From: Geodermatophilus siccatus
GTDB taxonomy: Bacteria; Actinomycetota; Actinomycetes; Mycobacteriales; Geodermatophilaceae
DNA length: 64,000 bases
Direction: 5' to 3'
NCBI RefSeq assembly: GCF_900103785.1
Contig: NZ_FNHE01000009.1
Span: 62,001 to 126,000 of the forward strand
The notes under the pieces were generated by a model. The model did not search any database. It was not told the DNA's origin and worked only from the letters and a program-made list of their open reading frames with translations. Below are positions 24,456 through 31,062 of this stretch, in pieces (position 1 is the stretch's first letter; each line of letters starts with the position of its first letter). The translations under genes and the position numbers were made by a program.

Positions 24456-24599
24456 GTGCTGAGGAAGCTGGTCTTCGCGGCAGCCGCCGCCGGAGCCCTC
24501 GCCGCCGTCCGCCGGCGCTCGTCCGGCAGGGTGGAGGCCGACCTCTGGGCCGAGGCCACCCGCGGCCCGCAGGGGGTCAGCACGCCCACCACCCGCTGA
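24456..24599 (+). CDS. DLW-39-type small protein
   Basis: A 47-residue reading frame between tRNA-Ile and tRNA-Ala. GAGGAGG (24441-24447) precedes GTG 24456. The product starts MLRKLVFAAAAAGALAAVRR, a hydrophobic N-terminus, and carries the VEADLWAEAT motif with the DLW triplet that names this small actinobacterial family. Function is unknown; the N-terminus suggests membrane association. Its position next to these tRNAs is typical of the family. Confidence 0.8.
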   Translation: MLRKLVFAAAAAGALAAVRRRSSGRVEADLWAEATRGPQGVSTPTTR

Positions 24600-24628
24600 C
24601 CCGCCGGGGGGCTCCCACCTCCCACCTC

Positions 24629-24701
24629 GGGGACGTAGCTCAATTGGCAGAGCACCGCCTTTGCAAGGCGGGGGTTAGGGGTTCGATTCCCCTCGTCTCC
24701 A
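24629..24701 (+). tRNA. alaT: tRNA-Ala (TGC)
   Basis: 73 nt. Acceptor arms GGGGACG (24629-24635) and CGTCTCC (24694-24700) pair with one G-T pair. The anticodon loop TTTGCAA gives TGC. T-arm GGGGTTCGATTCCCC is canonical. CCA is not encoded. Confidence 0.96.
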
Positions 24702-24816
24702 CCCACTCCCCAGGACCTCCGGCACTGGACGTCCCGCCGCCCTCCGCGTATCGGTCGGCCAGGCCGCTGGCCCACGGCTCAGGGCGGGCCAGGGCCTCGT
24801 CCCGAGGAGGAGAGTC

Positions 24817-25311
24817 ATGGCTCGGAAGACCATCGACTGCCGGACGATGCCGAGCGAGAGCAACTGCACCGTCCAGATCGCCGGCGAGGAGGACGAGGTC
24901 CTCGAGCTCGCCGTCCAGCACGCGGTGTCGGTGCACGGGCACGCGGACGACCGGGAGTTGCGCGACGGGCTGCGTGCCGCGCTGCGGGACGAGGAGGCCC
25001 TCCACCTGGAGGAGGGCGCCTTCGTCCAGCTGATCGAGTTCCACGCCCGAGACCTCGACGGGGTCCGCGCGCTCGGCGAGGAGTGGCGGGAGCGGATGGG
25101 CCGCGAGACGACGGCCCGCTGGATCGTGTTCACGGCGGATCGCGACCGGGCCGACACCTACCTCCAGTTCGTGGCGTTCCCCGACCACGCCTCCGCGATG
25201 CGCAACTCCGAGCACCCGGTGACCACGGAGATCTCGAAGCGGATGCAGGAGGTCACCGAGGGGGAGGCGAGCTTCCGCGACCTCGACGTCGTCCACCTCA
25301 TGCGCATCTGA
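24817..25311 (+). CDS. DUF1059-like domain fused to a second small domain
   Basis: This 164-residue protein starts at ATG 24817 after CGAGGAGGAG. The first approximately 60 residues (MARKTIDCRTMPSESNCTVQ, then LAVQHAVSVHGH) match the DUF1059 small-protein family, which normally stands alone. The remaining approximately 100 residues contain GAFVQLIEFHARDLDG, ARWIVFTADRDR and TYLQFVAFPDHASAM, reminiscent of a ferredoxin-like dimeric barrel, and end EASFRDLDVVHLMRI. It is a two-domain fusion of unknown function. It has its own promoter region after tRNA-Ala, with no tight operon. Confidence 0.75.
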   Translation: MARKTIDCRTMPSESNCTVQIAGEEDEVLELAVQHAVSVHGHADDRELRDGLRAALRDEEALHLEEGAFVQLIEFHARDLDGVRALGEEWRERMGRETTARWIVFTADRDRADTYLQFVAFPDHASAMRNSEHPVTTEISKRMQEVTEGEASFRDLDVVHLMRI

Positions 25312-25375
25312 CCGCAGTACCGGCCGTCCGCTCCCCGTGCCTCGCGGGGAGCGGGCCAGTGGGAGAGTGGACGTC

Positions 25376-25909
25376 GTGACTGAAGCGACTCCTGCACGCC
25401 GCGCCGTCCTGCACACCAACCACGGCGACATCACCGTCGACCTGTTCCCCGACCACGCACCCAAGACGGTCGCGAACTTCGCCGACCTCGCCGAGGGTCG
25501 CCGGGAGTGGACCCACCCGCAGACCCGCGCGAAGACCACCGACCGCCTCTACGACGGCACCGTCTTCCACCGGATCATCGACGGCTTCATGATCCAGGGC
25601 GGTGACCCGCTGGGTCAGGGCATCGGCGGTCCGGGCTACCAGTTCGGCGACGAGATCCACCCCGACCTGGCCTTCACCAAGCCCTACCTGCTGGCCATGG
25701 CCAACGCCGGGCCCGGCACCAACGGCTCGCAGTTCTTCATCACCGTCGCGCCGACCACCTGGCTGACCGGCAAGCACACCATCTTCGGCGAGGTGGCCGA
25801 CCAGGCCAGCCGGGACGTCGTCGACCGCATCGCCAAGGTGCGGACCGGCCGTGGCGACCGCCCGGTGGAGGACGTCGTCCTGCAGTCGGTCGAGGTGCAG
25901 CGCAGCTGA
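25376..25909 (+). CDS. ppiA: Peptidyl-prolyl cis-trans isomerase, cyclophilin type
   Basis: A 177-residue cyclophilin starting at GTG 25376. Active-site residues: GTVFHRIIDGFMIQGGDP (catalytic Arg and Phe), LAMANAGPGTNGSQFFIT, and TWLTGKHTIFGEV. It accelerates proline isomerisation, probably in the cytoplasm, as there is no signal peptide. It is followed with overlap by the rhomboid gene. The origin-proximal ppiA position matches mycobacterial Rv0009. Confidence 0.94.
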   Translation: MTEATPARRAVLHTNHGDITVDLFPDHAPKTVANFADLAEGRREWTHPQTRAKTTDRLYDGTVFHRIIDGFMIQGGDPLGQGIGGPGYQFGDEIHPDLAFTKPYLLAMANAGPGTNGSQFFITVAPTTWLTGKHTIFGEVADQASRDVVDRIAKVRTGRGDRPVEDVVLQSVEVQRS

Positions 25910-26799
25910 CCACGAGCCCGGACGACGGGGGCGCCGGCCAGCCGCAGCCGGCGCCCCCGCCACCCAGTTGCTACCGGCACCCGGACCGGCCCACCCGCAT
26001 CGCCTGCACCCGCTGCGGCCGACCCATCTGCCCGGAGTGCATGACCCCCGCTTCGGTCGGCTTCCAGTGCCCGGACGACGTCCGGGCCGGCAACGCCGGT
26101 GTGCGCCGTCCCCGCCAGGCCCCGCTGCTGCAGCGGGCCGGACGGCGCTTCGGCGCGGTCACGGTCACGCTCATCGCGCTCAACCTGGTGGTCTTCGTGG
26201 TGACCGCGGTCTCCGCCGGCCTGGCCGGTGCCAACCCGCTGGACAACCAGTTCTCGCCGCTGTTCGTGCAGCTGGCGCAGATCCCGGTCCTCGTCGAGCT
26301 GGGCGAGGACTGGCGGCTGGTCACCGCGGCCTTCCTGCACATCGGGATCCTGCACCTGGTGCTCAACATGCTGGCGCTGCTGGTCTTCGGCTCCGAGCTC
26401 GAACGCCAGCTGGGCCGGTGGCGCTACCTCGCCGTGTACCTCGTCTCCCTGCTCGGCGGAGCGGTCGCGCTCCAGCTGTTCGGTGAGCCGGGGCGCCCGG
26501 TCGCCGGGGCCTCGGCCGCGATCTACGGCCTGCTCGGCGGCCTGGCCGTGGTCATGATCGCCCGCCGGGAGGACCTCCGCGGGCTGCTCACCCTGCTGGC
26601 GATCAACGTGCTCATCAGCTTCCTGCCCGGCGTCTCCCTGCTGGGGCACCTGGGCGGCCTGGTGGCCGGCTTCGTCGCCACCGGGCTGGTCGTGCTGGCC
26701 CGTCGGCGCACCGAGCTGCAGGTGCTGGGCCTGATGCTGCTGACGGCGGCGCTCGTGGTGGTCGCGCTGACCGTCCCCACCCTCGTCGTCCTCGCGTGA
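25906..26799 (+). CDS. Rhomboid intramembrane serine protease with zinc ribbon, probable CTG start
   Basis: The 297-residue reading is set by an N-terminal zinc ribbon (CYRHPDRPTRIACTRCGRPI, then CPECM, with paired Cys) that must be coding but has no ATG, GTG or TTG upstream in frame. CTG at 25906 gives LTTSPDDGG, overlaps the ppiA stop as CTGA, and has GAGGTG 10-15 nt upstream. Six or so membrane spans follow. Rhomboid motifs: FLHIGILHLVLNMLALLVFG (HxxxN) and the catalytic serine in VAGASAAIYGLLGG (GxSx), with His in LLGHLGGLVAGF. It cleaves substrates inside the membrane. Confidence 0.88.
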   Translation: MTTSPDDGGAGQPQPAPPPPSCYRHPDRPTRIACTRCGRPICPECMTPASVGFQCPDDVRAGNAGVRRPRQAPLLQRAGRRFGAVTVTLIALNLVVFVVTAVSAGLAGANPLDNQFSPLFVQLAQIPVLVELGEDWRLVTAAFLHIGILHLVLNMLALLVFGSELERQLGRWRYLAVYLVSLLGGAVALQLFGEPGRPVAGASAAIYGLLGGLAVVMIARREDLRGLLTLLAINVLISFLPGVSLLGHLGGLVAGFVATGLVVLARRRTELQVLGLMLLTAALVVVALTVPTLVVLA

Positions 26800-26820
26800 G
26801 GACCCACCCTTCCCCCGTGG

Positions 26821-26879
26821 AGGACCCCCTTGCCCCCCGCCACTCGCAGGCTCGCGACGGGACCCTGCACGAGGGCCGT
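26821..26879 (+). repeat. GC-rich hairpin repeat after the rhomboid gene
   Basis: AGGACCCCCTTGCCCCCCGC, then CACTCGCAGGCTCGCGACGG and GACCCTGCACGAGGGCC. Same family as after gyrB. It lies between the convergent rhomboid and PH-domain genes. Confidence 0.75.
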
Positions 26880-26922
26880 CGAGGCTCGGCGCGGGGCCCT
26901 GGAAGGTGGCCGTCCCGGTCCG

Positions 26923-27381
26923 TCACCAGGGCCGCAGCGCGCGCAGCGCCCGGGCGACGTCGCCGGGGTCGGCGCCGAGGTCCCGGCGGCCGAGCAGTAC
27001 AAGGACCCCGTCCTCCTCACCACTCGCAGGCTCGCGGCGAGCCTCTGGACGGGGCCGGCCGTCGCCGTCCGGTCCGGCGGCGGTGTCCAGCTCCAGCAGC
27101 CGGGAGCGCAGCCCCCACCGGCGGGCGTCGCGCACCCGCACCTGCAGCCGGGCCCACGGCAGCACGGTCGTGCCGCCCAGCCGGCGGACGGCGACGCCCT
27201 CCGGACCGGCGGCCAGCCGCGGGCGCAGCACCCGGTCGCGTGCGGACAGGGCGAGCAGCAGGACGGCGGCCGCGCCGACCAGCACCCGGCCGAGCGGGTC
27301 CAGGACCACCGTGACCAGGCCCAGGACGACGCCGGCCGCCGCCAGGACCGCCGTCTCCCCGGTGCGCGGCGACCACTCCAC
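26923..27381 (-). CDS. PH-domain membrane protein carrying an in-frame repeat insertion
   Basis: A 152-residue protein with two N-terminal membrane segments (ETAVLAAAGVVLGLVTVVLD, GRVLVGAAAVLLLALSA) and a bacterial PH-like domain (RLAAGPEGVAVRRLGGTTVL, PWARLQVRVRDARRWGLRS). It is the homologue type of Rv0010c beside crgA. Residues about 108-128 (GRPRPEARREPASGEEDGVL) are encoded by a copy of the GC-rich hairpin repeat (27001-27060) read on the opposite strand, so the C-terminal part has been lengthened by a repeat insertion without frame loss. GTG start. Function unknown. Confidence 0.8.
   Translation of the reverse strand: MEWSPRTGETAVLAAAGVVLGLVTVVLDPLGRVLVGAAAVLLLALSARDRVLRPRLAAGPEGVAVRRLGGTTVLPWARLQVRVRDARRWGLRSRLLELDTAAGPDGDGRPRPEARREPASGEEDGVLVLLGRRDLGADPGDVARALRALRPW
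27001..27060 (+). repeat. GC-rich hairpin repeat inside the PH-domain gene
   Basis: AAGGACCCCGTCCTCCTCAC, then CACTCGCAGGCTCGCGGCGA, then CTCTGGACGGGGCCGGCC. It aligns along its whole length with the intergenic copy at 26821-26879 only 180 bp away, but here it lies within an open reading frame. Confidence 0.8.
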
Positions 27382-27482
27382 GCCGTCCAGCCTCCCAGGC
27401 GACCGCGGCCGCTCCTATGCGTGGACGTCCTACGATCGCGCCACGGTGGGTGGAACGCCGCCCACGTCGACGAGGAGTGGTC

Positions 27483-28643
27483 ATGCGAGATGCCGTCATC
27501 TGCGCCGCGGTGCGCACCCCGGTGGGCAAGCGGGGCGGTGGGCTGTCCGGAGTGCACGCCGTGGACCTGTCGGCCACCGTGCTGGACGCGCTGGTCGAGC
27601 GCACCGGCCTCGACCCGGCCGTGGTCGAGGACGTGTTCTGGGGCTGCGTGAGCCAGGTCGGCGAGCAGACCTTCAACATCGCCCGCAACGCCATCCTGGC
27701 CGCGGGCTGGCCGGAGTCGGTGCCCGGGGCGACGATCGACCGGCAGTGCGGCTCCTCGCAGCAGGCGGTGGCCTTCGCCGCCGCCACGGTCATCAGCGGG
27801 CAGGCCGACGTCGTGGTCGCCGGTGGTGTCGAGTCGATGAGCCGGGTGCCGATGGGAGCCGCCCGCGCGGACGGCCTGGCGGGCAAGCCGTTGGGGCCGC
27901 GCTTCCTCGAGCGCTACGGCGGGGTCTTCCCCAACCAGGGCATCGGCGCGGAGATGATCGCCGAGCGCTGGGGCTTCTCCCGCACCCAGCTCGACGAGTA
28001 CTCCCTCGCCTCGCACGAGAAGGCGGCCAAGGCGCAGGCCGACGGCGCCTTCGAGGAGGAGATCGTCCCGGTGACCACGCCGGACGGCACCGTGGTCAGC
28101 GCCGACGAGGGGATCCGGCCCGGCGGCACCCTGGAGAAGCTGGCCACGCTGAAGACCCCGTTCAAGGAGGACGGCGTCATCAGCGCCGGCAACGCCAGCC
28201 AGATCTCCGACGGGTCGGCCGCGCTGCTGGTCACCACCTCGGAGAGGGCCCGGGAGCTCGGCCTGCGCCCGCTGGTGCGCGTCCACACGACGGTCATGGC
28301 GGGCGACGACCCGGTCATCATGCTGACCGCCCCCATCCCGGCCACCCACAAGGTGCTGCAGCGCTCGGGCCTGTCGGTCGACGACATCGGGGTGTTCGAG
28401 GTCAACGAGGCGTTCGCGCCGGTGCCGCTGGCCTGGCAGGTCGAGACCGGGGCCGACGCCGACCGGCTCAACCCGCGGGGCGGCGCGATCGCGCTGGGTC
28501 ACCCGCTGGGCGGGTCCGGCGCCCGGATCATGACGACGCTCGTCCACACCATGCAGGCCACCGGCGCCCGCTACGGCCTGCAGACGATGTGCGAGGGCGG
28601 CGGGATGGCGAACGCGACCGTCCTGGAGCTGCTTCCCTCCTGA
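27483..28643 (+). CDS. Acetyl-CoA acetyltransferase / thiolase
   Basis: A 386-residue thiolase. ATG 27483 is preceded by GAGGAG at 27472-27477. The nucleophilic cysteine lies in TIDRQCGSSQQAVAFAA (about residue 87), the loop histidine in NPRGGAIALGHPLGGSGA, and the second catalytic cysteine in TMCEGGGMANATVLELL. It condenses or cleaves acyl-CoA at the beta position (fatty-acid oxidation or acetoacetyl-CoA formation); direction and chain length cannot be read. It stands alone with a terminator hairpin just after it. Confidence 0.92.
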   Translation: MRDAVICAAVRTPVGKRGGGLSGVHAVDLSATVLDALVERTGLDPAVVEDVFWGCVSQVGEQTFNIARNAILAAGWPESVPGATIDRQCGSSQQAVAFAAATVISGQADVVVAGGVESMSRVPMGAARADGLAGKPLGPRFLERYGGVFPNQGIGAEMIAERWGFSRTQLDEYSLASHEKAAKAQADGAFEEEIVPVTTPDGTVVSADEGIRPGGTLEKLATLKTPFKEDGVISAGNASQISDGSAALLVTTSERARELGLRPLVRVHTTVMAGDDPVIMLTAPIPATHKVLQRSGLSVDDIGVFEVNEAFAPVPLAWQVETGADADRLNPRGGAIALGHPLGGSGARIMTTLVHTMQATGARYGLQTMCEGGGMANATVLELLPS

Positions 28644-29025
28644 TCCACAGGCCCCTGTCGACGGCCCCCGGTCCCCCGTGGCCCGGGGGCCGTCGTCGTC
28701 CCGGGGGACGGCGTCGTGGGAGATCGGGATTCGCCGTGGTCAGGCCGCGTGTCGCGCTACCACAGGGCGGGTAGGACGGCGAACGCAGGGCTGCCGCCAT
28801 GTCGACTCGTCCACAGTTGTGTGCACAGCTGGGGATGGACTCACAGGGCTGTAGTTACTCGGGTGCCCTTCTCGTCACTCCCGTCCCACCCGTGATGAAC
28901 CCGCAGCTCAGCGCGGCGCGGTCGAACAGGCGTTCTCCACACGTCGTGGACAACCCTGGGGGTTCAGCGCTTTGTCGACCTGTGGACAGCGTCGAGCCGC
29001 TGTGCACAACGCTGCGTGTGGACAA
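28641..29025. promoter_or_regulatory. Cluster of DnaA-box-like sequences in a convergent gap
   Basis: In the 510-bp gap between the thiolase and crgA ends I see TGATCCACA 28641-28649, TCGTCCACA 28807-28815, CGTGGACAA 28945-28953, TGTGGACAG 28981-28989, TGTGCACAA 29001-29009 and TGTGGACAA 29017-29025. The last is a perfect complement of TTGTCCACA, and the others differ from a consensus DnaA box at one position. A TGTGCACA palindrome at 28820-28827 adds to the set. Four boxes lie within 81 bp on one strand. No gene is seen in the gap. A DnaA-titration or second initiation site is possible by inference. Confidence 0.65.
28659..28695 (+). terminator. Hairpin terminator after the thiolase gene
   Basis: CGACGGCCCCCGG (28659-28671) pairs perfectly with CCGGGGGCCGTCG (28683-28695) over an 11-nt loop, 16 nt after the stop. 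Confidence 0.8.
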
Positions 29026-29050
29026 CACTGTGTGTATCCAGTCGGTGACA

Positions 29051-29090
29051 GACGAGAGGCCCCCGTCCCGGGTGGGACGAGGGCCTCGTC
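29051..29090. terminator. Bidirectional hairpin terminator between thiolase and crgA
   Basis: GACGAGAGGCCCCCGTCCC pairs with GGGACGAGGGCCTCGTC, with small bulges. It lies beyond the DnaA-box cluster on the crgA side, 64 nt from the crgA stop. Confidence 0.7.
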
Positions 29091-29153
29091 GGCGGGTGGC
29101 AACCCCTCCTGCGCACCGCCCCGGACGTGGGAGGGCGGGCAGGAGGGTGCTCC

Positions 29154-29426
29154 TCAGCGCCAGCGCATCGACATGACCAGACCGGCCACCATGAGGCCGA
29201 AGCCGATCAGGAAGTTCCAGGCGTTGAGCGCCGACATGAACGGGATCCGGTCGCCGGCGACGTAGAACACGACGATCCACAGCAGCCCCAGCAGCATGAG
29301 CGTGACCATGAGCGGGGCGTACCAGCGCGGGCTGGGCTGGAGGGCCCGCGCGCTCGTCGTCCCGGACTGCAGGGTGCCCTGCGGCGGCGTGTAGACCGAC
29401 TTCTTGCGCACCTTGGACTTGGGCAC
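29154..29426 (-). CDS. crgA: Cell division protein CrgA
   Basis: A 90-residue protein from GTG 29426: MPKSKVRKKSVYTPPQ, then two membrane spans (WYAPLMVTLMLLGLLWIVVF and WNFLIGFGLMVAGLVMSMRW). CrgA is an actinobacterial divisome protein that bridges FtsZ/FtsI with PBPs and helps position PknA targets. The neighbouring PH-domain, ppiA and pabA-pknB genes match the mycobacterial Rv0009-Rv0015c order. It is divergent from the DUF881 gene, with 68 bp between starts. Confidence 0.95.
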   Translation of the reverse strand: MPKSKVRKKSVYTPPQGTLQSGTTSARALQPSPRWYAPLMVTLMLLGLLWIVVFYVAGDRIPFMSALNAWNFLIGFGLMVAGLVMSMRWR

Positions 29427-29494
29427 CGATGGACTCCCTCCGGGGCCGGTCCCTCGCGACCGGCCGTGACGGTTCCCCAGCCTAAGCTGCAGAT

Positions 29495-30262
29495 GTGGCA
29501 CCAGCCCGCACCCTGCGCCCACGGATGACCCGTGGGGGTGCCGCGTGGGCCGCCCTGGTGCCCGTGGTGGCGCTGGCGGCCGGGCTGCTGTTCGCGACGT
29601 CCAGCCAGACCGCCCAGGGCACGGACCTGCGCGGCGGGGAGGCCACCGAGCTCTCCGCCCTCATCCCCGCCCGGGAGGACGTCGTCGCCCAGCAGGAGGC
29701 GCAGCTGGCGGCGCTGCAGGCCCAGGTGCAGGCCCTCACCGACCAGGCCGCGTCCCGCGACGGCGACGTGGCGGCCGCCCGCGACGCCGGGGAGGCCGGC
29801 GTCCTCTCGGCCGGCCTGGTGGCCCTCACCGGTCCCGGTGTGGAGATCACCCTGGACGACGCCCCGCGGCGGCCCGACGGCTCGCTGCCCATCGGCGCCC
29901 AGCCCGACGACGTCGTCATCCACCAGTCCGACGTGCAGGCCGTCGTGAACGCCGTGTGGGCCTCCGGCGCGGACGCGGTGGCCATCATGGACCAGCGGCT
30001 GATCGCGACCAGCGCCGTCCGCTGCGTCGGCAACGTCCTGCTGCTGCACGGCCGCACCTGGTCGCCGCCGTTCGTGGTCACCGCCATCGGCGACGCCGAC
30101 GCGATCCGCGCCCAGCTGGCCGCCTCCCCGCAGGTGCAGGTCTTCCAGCAGGCGGTCGAGGACTACGGCCTGGGCTTCGCCGTCCAGGCGCGCGGCGAGC
30201 TCACGCTGCCGGCCTACGACGGCCAGCCGGCGATGGAGTACGCCACAGCCGCTGCCGGCTGA
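29495..30262 (+). CDS. DUF881 family exported protein
   Basis: This 255-residue protein has one N-terminal membrane anchor (AAWALVPVVALAAGLL region, near residues 17-35). An Ala/Gln-rich coiled-coil (VVAQQEAQLAALQAQVQALT) and the DUF881 domain follow: GLVALTGPGVEITLDDAP, VIHQSDVQAVVNAVWASGAD, and RCVGNVLLLHGRTWSPPFVV. This family lies beside crgA in many actinobacteria; it is predicted to act outside the membrane but has no known activity. GTG start at 29495. Confidence 0.88.
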   Translation: MAPARTLRPRMTRGGAAWAALVPVVALAAGLLFATSSQTAQGTDLRGGEATELSALIPAREDVVAQQEAQLAALQAQVQALTDQAASRDGDVAAARDAGEAGVLSAGLVALTGPGVEITLDDAPRRPDGSLPIGAQPDDVVIHQSDVQAVVNAVWASGADAVAIMDQRLIATSAVRCVGNVLLLHGRTWSPPFVVTAIGDADAIRAQLAASPQVQVFQQAVEDYGLGFAVQARGELTLPAYDGQPAMEYATAAAG

Positions 30263-30280
30263 GGCCCCGTTCACGGCCCC

Positions 30281-30337
30281 GGCCCCGTGCAGGGGCCCGC
30301 TGCGAGCTCGCGAGCGTGAGGAGGATGGCGTCCTTTT
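30281..30337 (-). repeat. GC-rich hairpin repeat before pabA
   Basis: GGCCCCGTGCAGGGGCCCGC, then TGCGAGCTCGCGAGCGTGAG and GATGGCGTCCTTTT. This is the repeat family in inverse orientation, ending just before the pabA start. Confidence 0.65.
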
Positions 30338-30351
30338 GGTACACAGGGACC

Positions 30352-31008
30352 GTGAGCCGACCCGTCCTCGTCGTCGACAACTTCGACAGCTTCGTCTACA
30401 ACCTGGTGCAGTACCTGGGCCAGTTGGGCGTCGAGTGCGTCGTCCGGCGCAACGACGCCGTCACCGTCGACGAGCTGCCCGGCCTCGACGTCGCCGGGGT
30501 GCTGCTCTCCCCGGGGCCGGGGACGCCGGCCGACGCCGGGGTGACCGTGCCGATGGTGCGGGCCGCCGCCGAGGCCGGGACGCCGGTCCTGGGCGTGTGC
30601 CTGGGCCACCAGGCGATCGGTGAGGCGTTCGGTGCGGAGGTCGTCCGCGCACCCGAGCTGCTGCACGGCAAGACCAGCCAGGTGGTCCACGAGGGCGCCG
30701 GCGTGCTGGCCGGGCTGCCCTCCCCGTTCACCGCCACCCGCTACCACTCGCTGGCCGTCGACCGCGACACCGTGCCCGCCGAGCTCGAGATCACCGGGAC
30801 GACGCCCTCGGGCATCGTCATGGCGCTGCGGCACCGGGAGCTGCCCATCGAGGGCGTGCAGTTCCACCCCGAGTCGGTGCTCACCGAGGGCGGCCACCGG
30901 ATGCTCGCCACCTGGCTGGAGGCCTGCGGCGTGGCGCCCGACCCCGCCACCGTGGAGGCGGCCAGCGCCGCGGCCCACCGGCTCACCACGGTCGCCACGA
31001 CGGCCTGA
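30352..31008 (+). CDS. pabA: Aminodeoxychorismate/anthranilate synthase glutamine amidotransferase
   Basis: A 218-residue class I amidotransferase: VLVVDNFDSFVYNLVQYLGQ, LLSPGPGTPADAG, the nucleophile in GVCLGHQAIGEAFG, and the His-Glu pair in EGVQFHPESVLTEGG. It supplies ammonia from glutamine to chorismate in folate or tryptophan synthesis. No large subunit is nearby, so PabA or TrpG cannot be separated; I use pabA because this is the mycobacterial pabA (Rv0013) position. GTG 30352 is chosen; ATG 30325 in the repeat (MASFWYTG) is an alternative in-frame start. Confidence 0.88.
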   Translation: MSRPVLVVDNFDSFVYNLVQYLGQLGVECVVRRNDAVTVDELPGLDVAGVLLSPGPGTPADAGVTVPMVRAAAEAGTPVLGVCLGHQAIGEAFGAEVVRAPELLHGKTSQVVHEGAGVLAGLPSPFTATRYHSLAVDRDTVPAELEITGTTPSGIVMALRHRELPIEGVQFHPESVLTEGGHRMLATWLEACGVAPDPATVEAASAAAHRLTTVATTA

Positions 31009-31021
31009 GCGGCCCTCGACG

Positions 31022-31059
31022 CAGCAGGGCCCCTCCCCGCACGGGAAGGGGCCCTGCTG
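31022..31059. terminator. Terminator between convergent pabA and pknB
   Basis: CAGCAGGGCCCCTCCCC (31022-31038) pairs with GGGAAGGGGCCCTGCTG (31043-31059) with one mismatch and a 4-nt loop. It is 3 nt from the pknB stop, so it could end transcription from both directions. Confidence 0.85.
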
Positions 31060-31062
31060 TCG

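Noticed and set aside
24288-24701. Part of an rRNA operon (tRNA-Ile and tRNA-Ala pair)
   Set aside because: No 16S or 23S sequence is on either side; the pair follows gyrA as isolated tRNAs.
28641-29025. The second DnaA-box cluster as the true oriC
   Set aside because: Gene orientation, dnaA-dnaN context and AT-richer patch favour 7349-8222. The cluster is kept as a finding only.
30325-30351. ATG 30325 as the pabA start
   Set aside because: The ATG lies inside the repeat with GAGGAGG directly abutting it, and adds a non-conserved MASFWYTG leader. GTG 30352 starts at the conserved region, though this is not certain.
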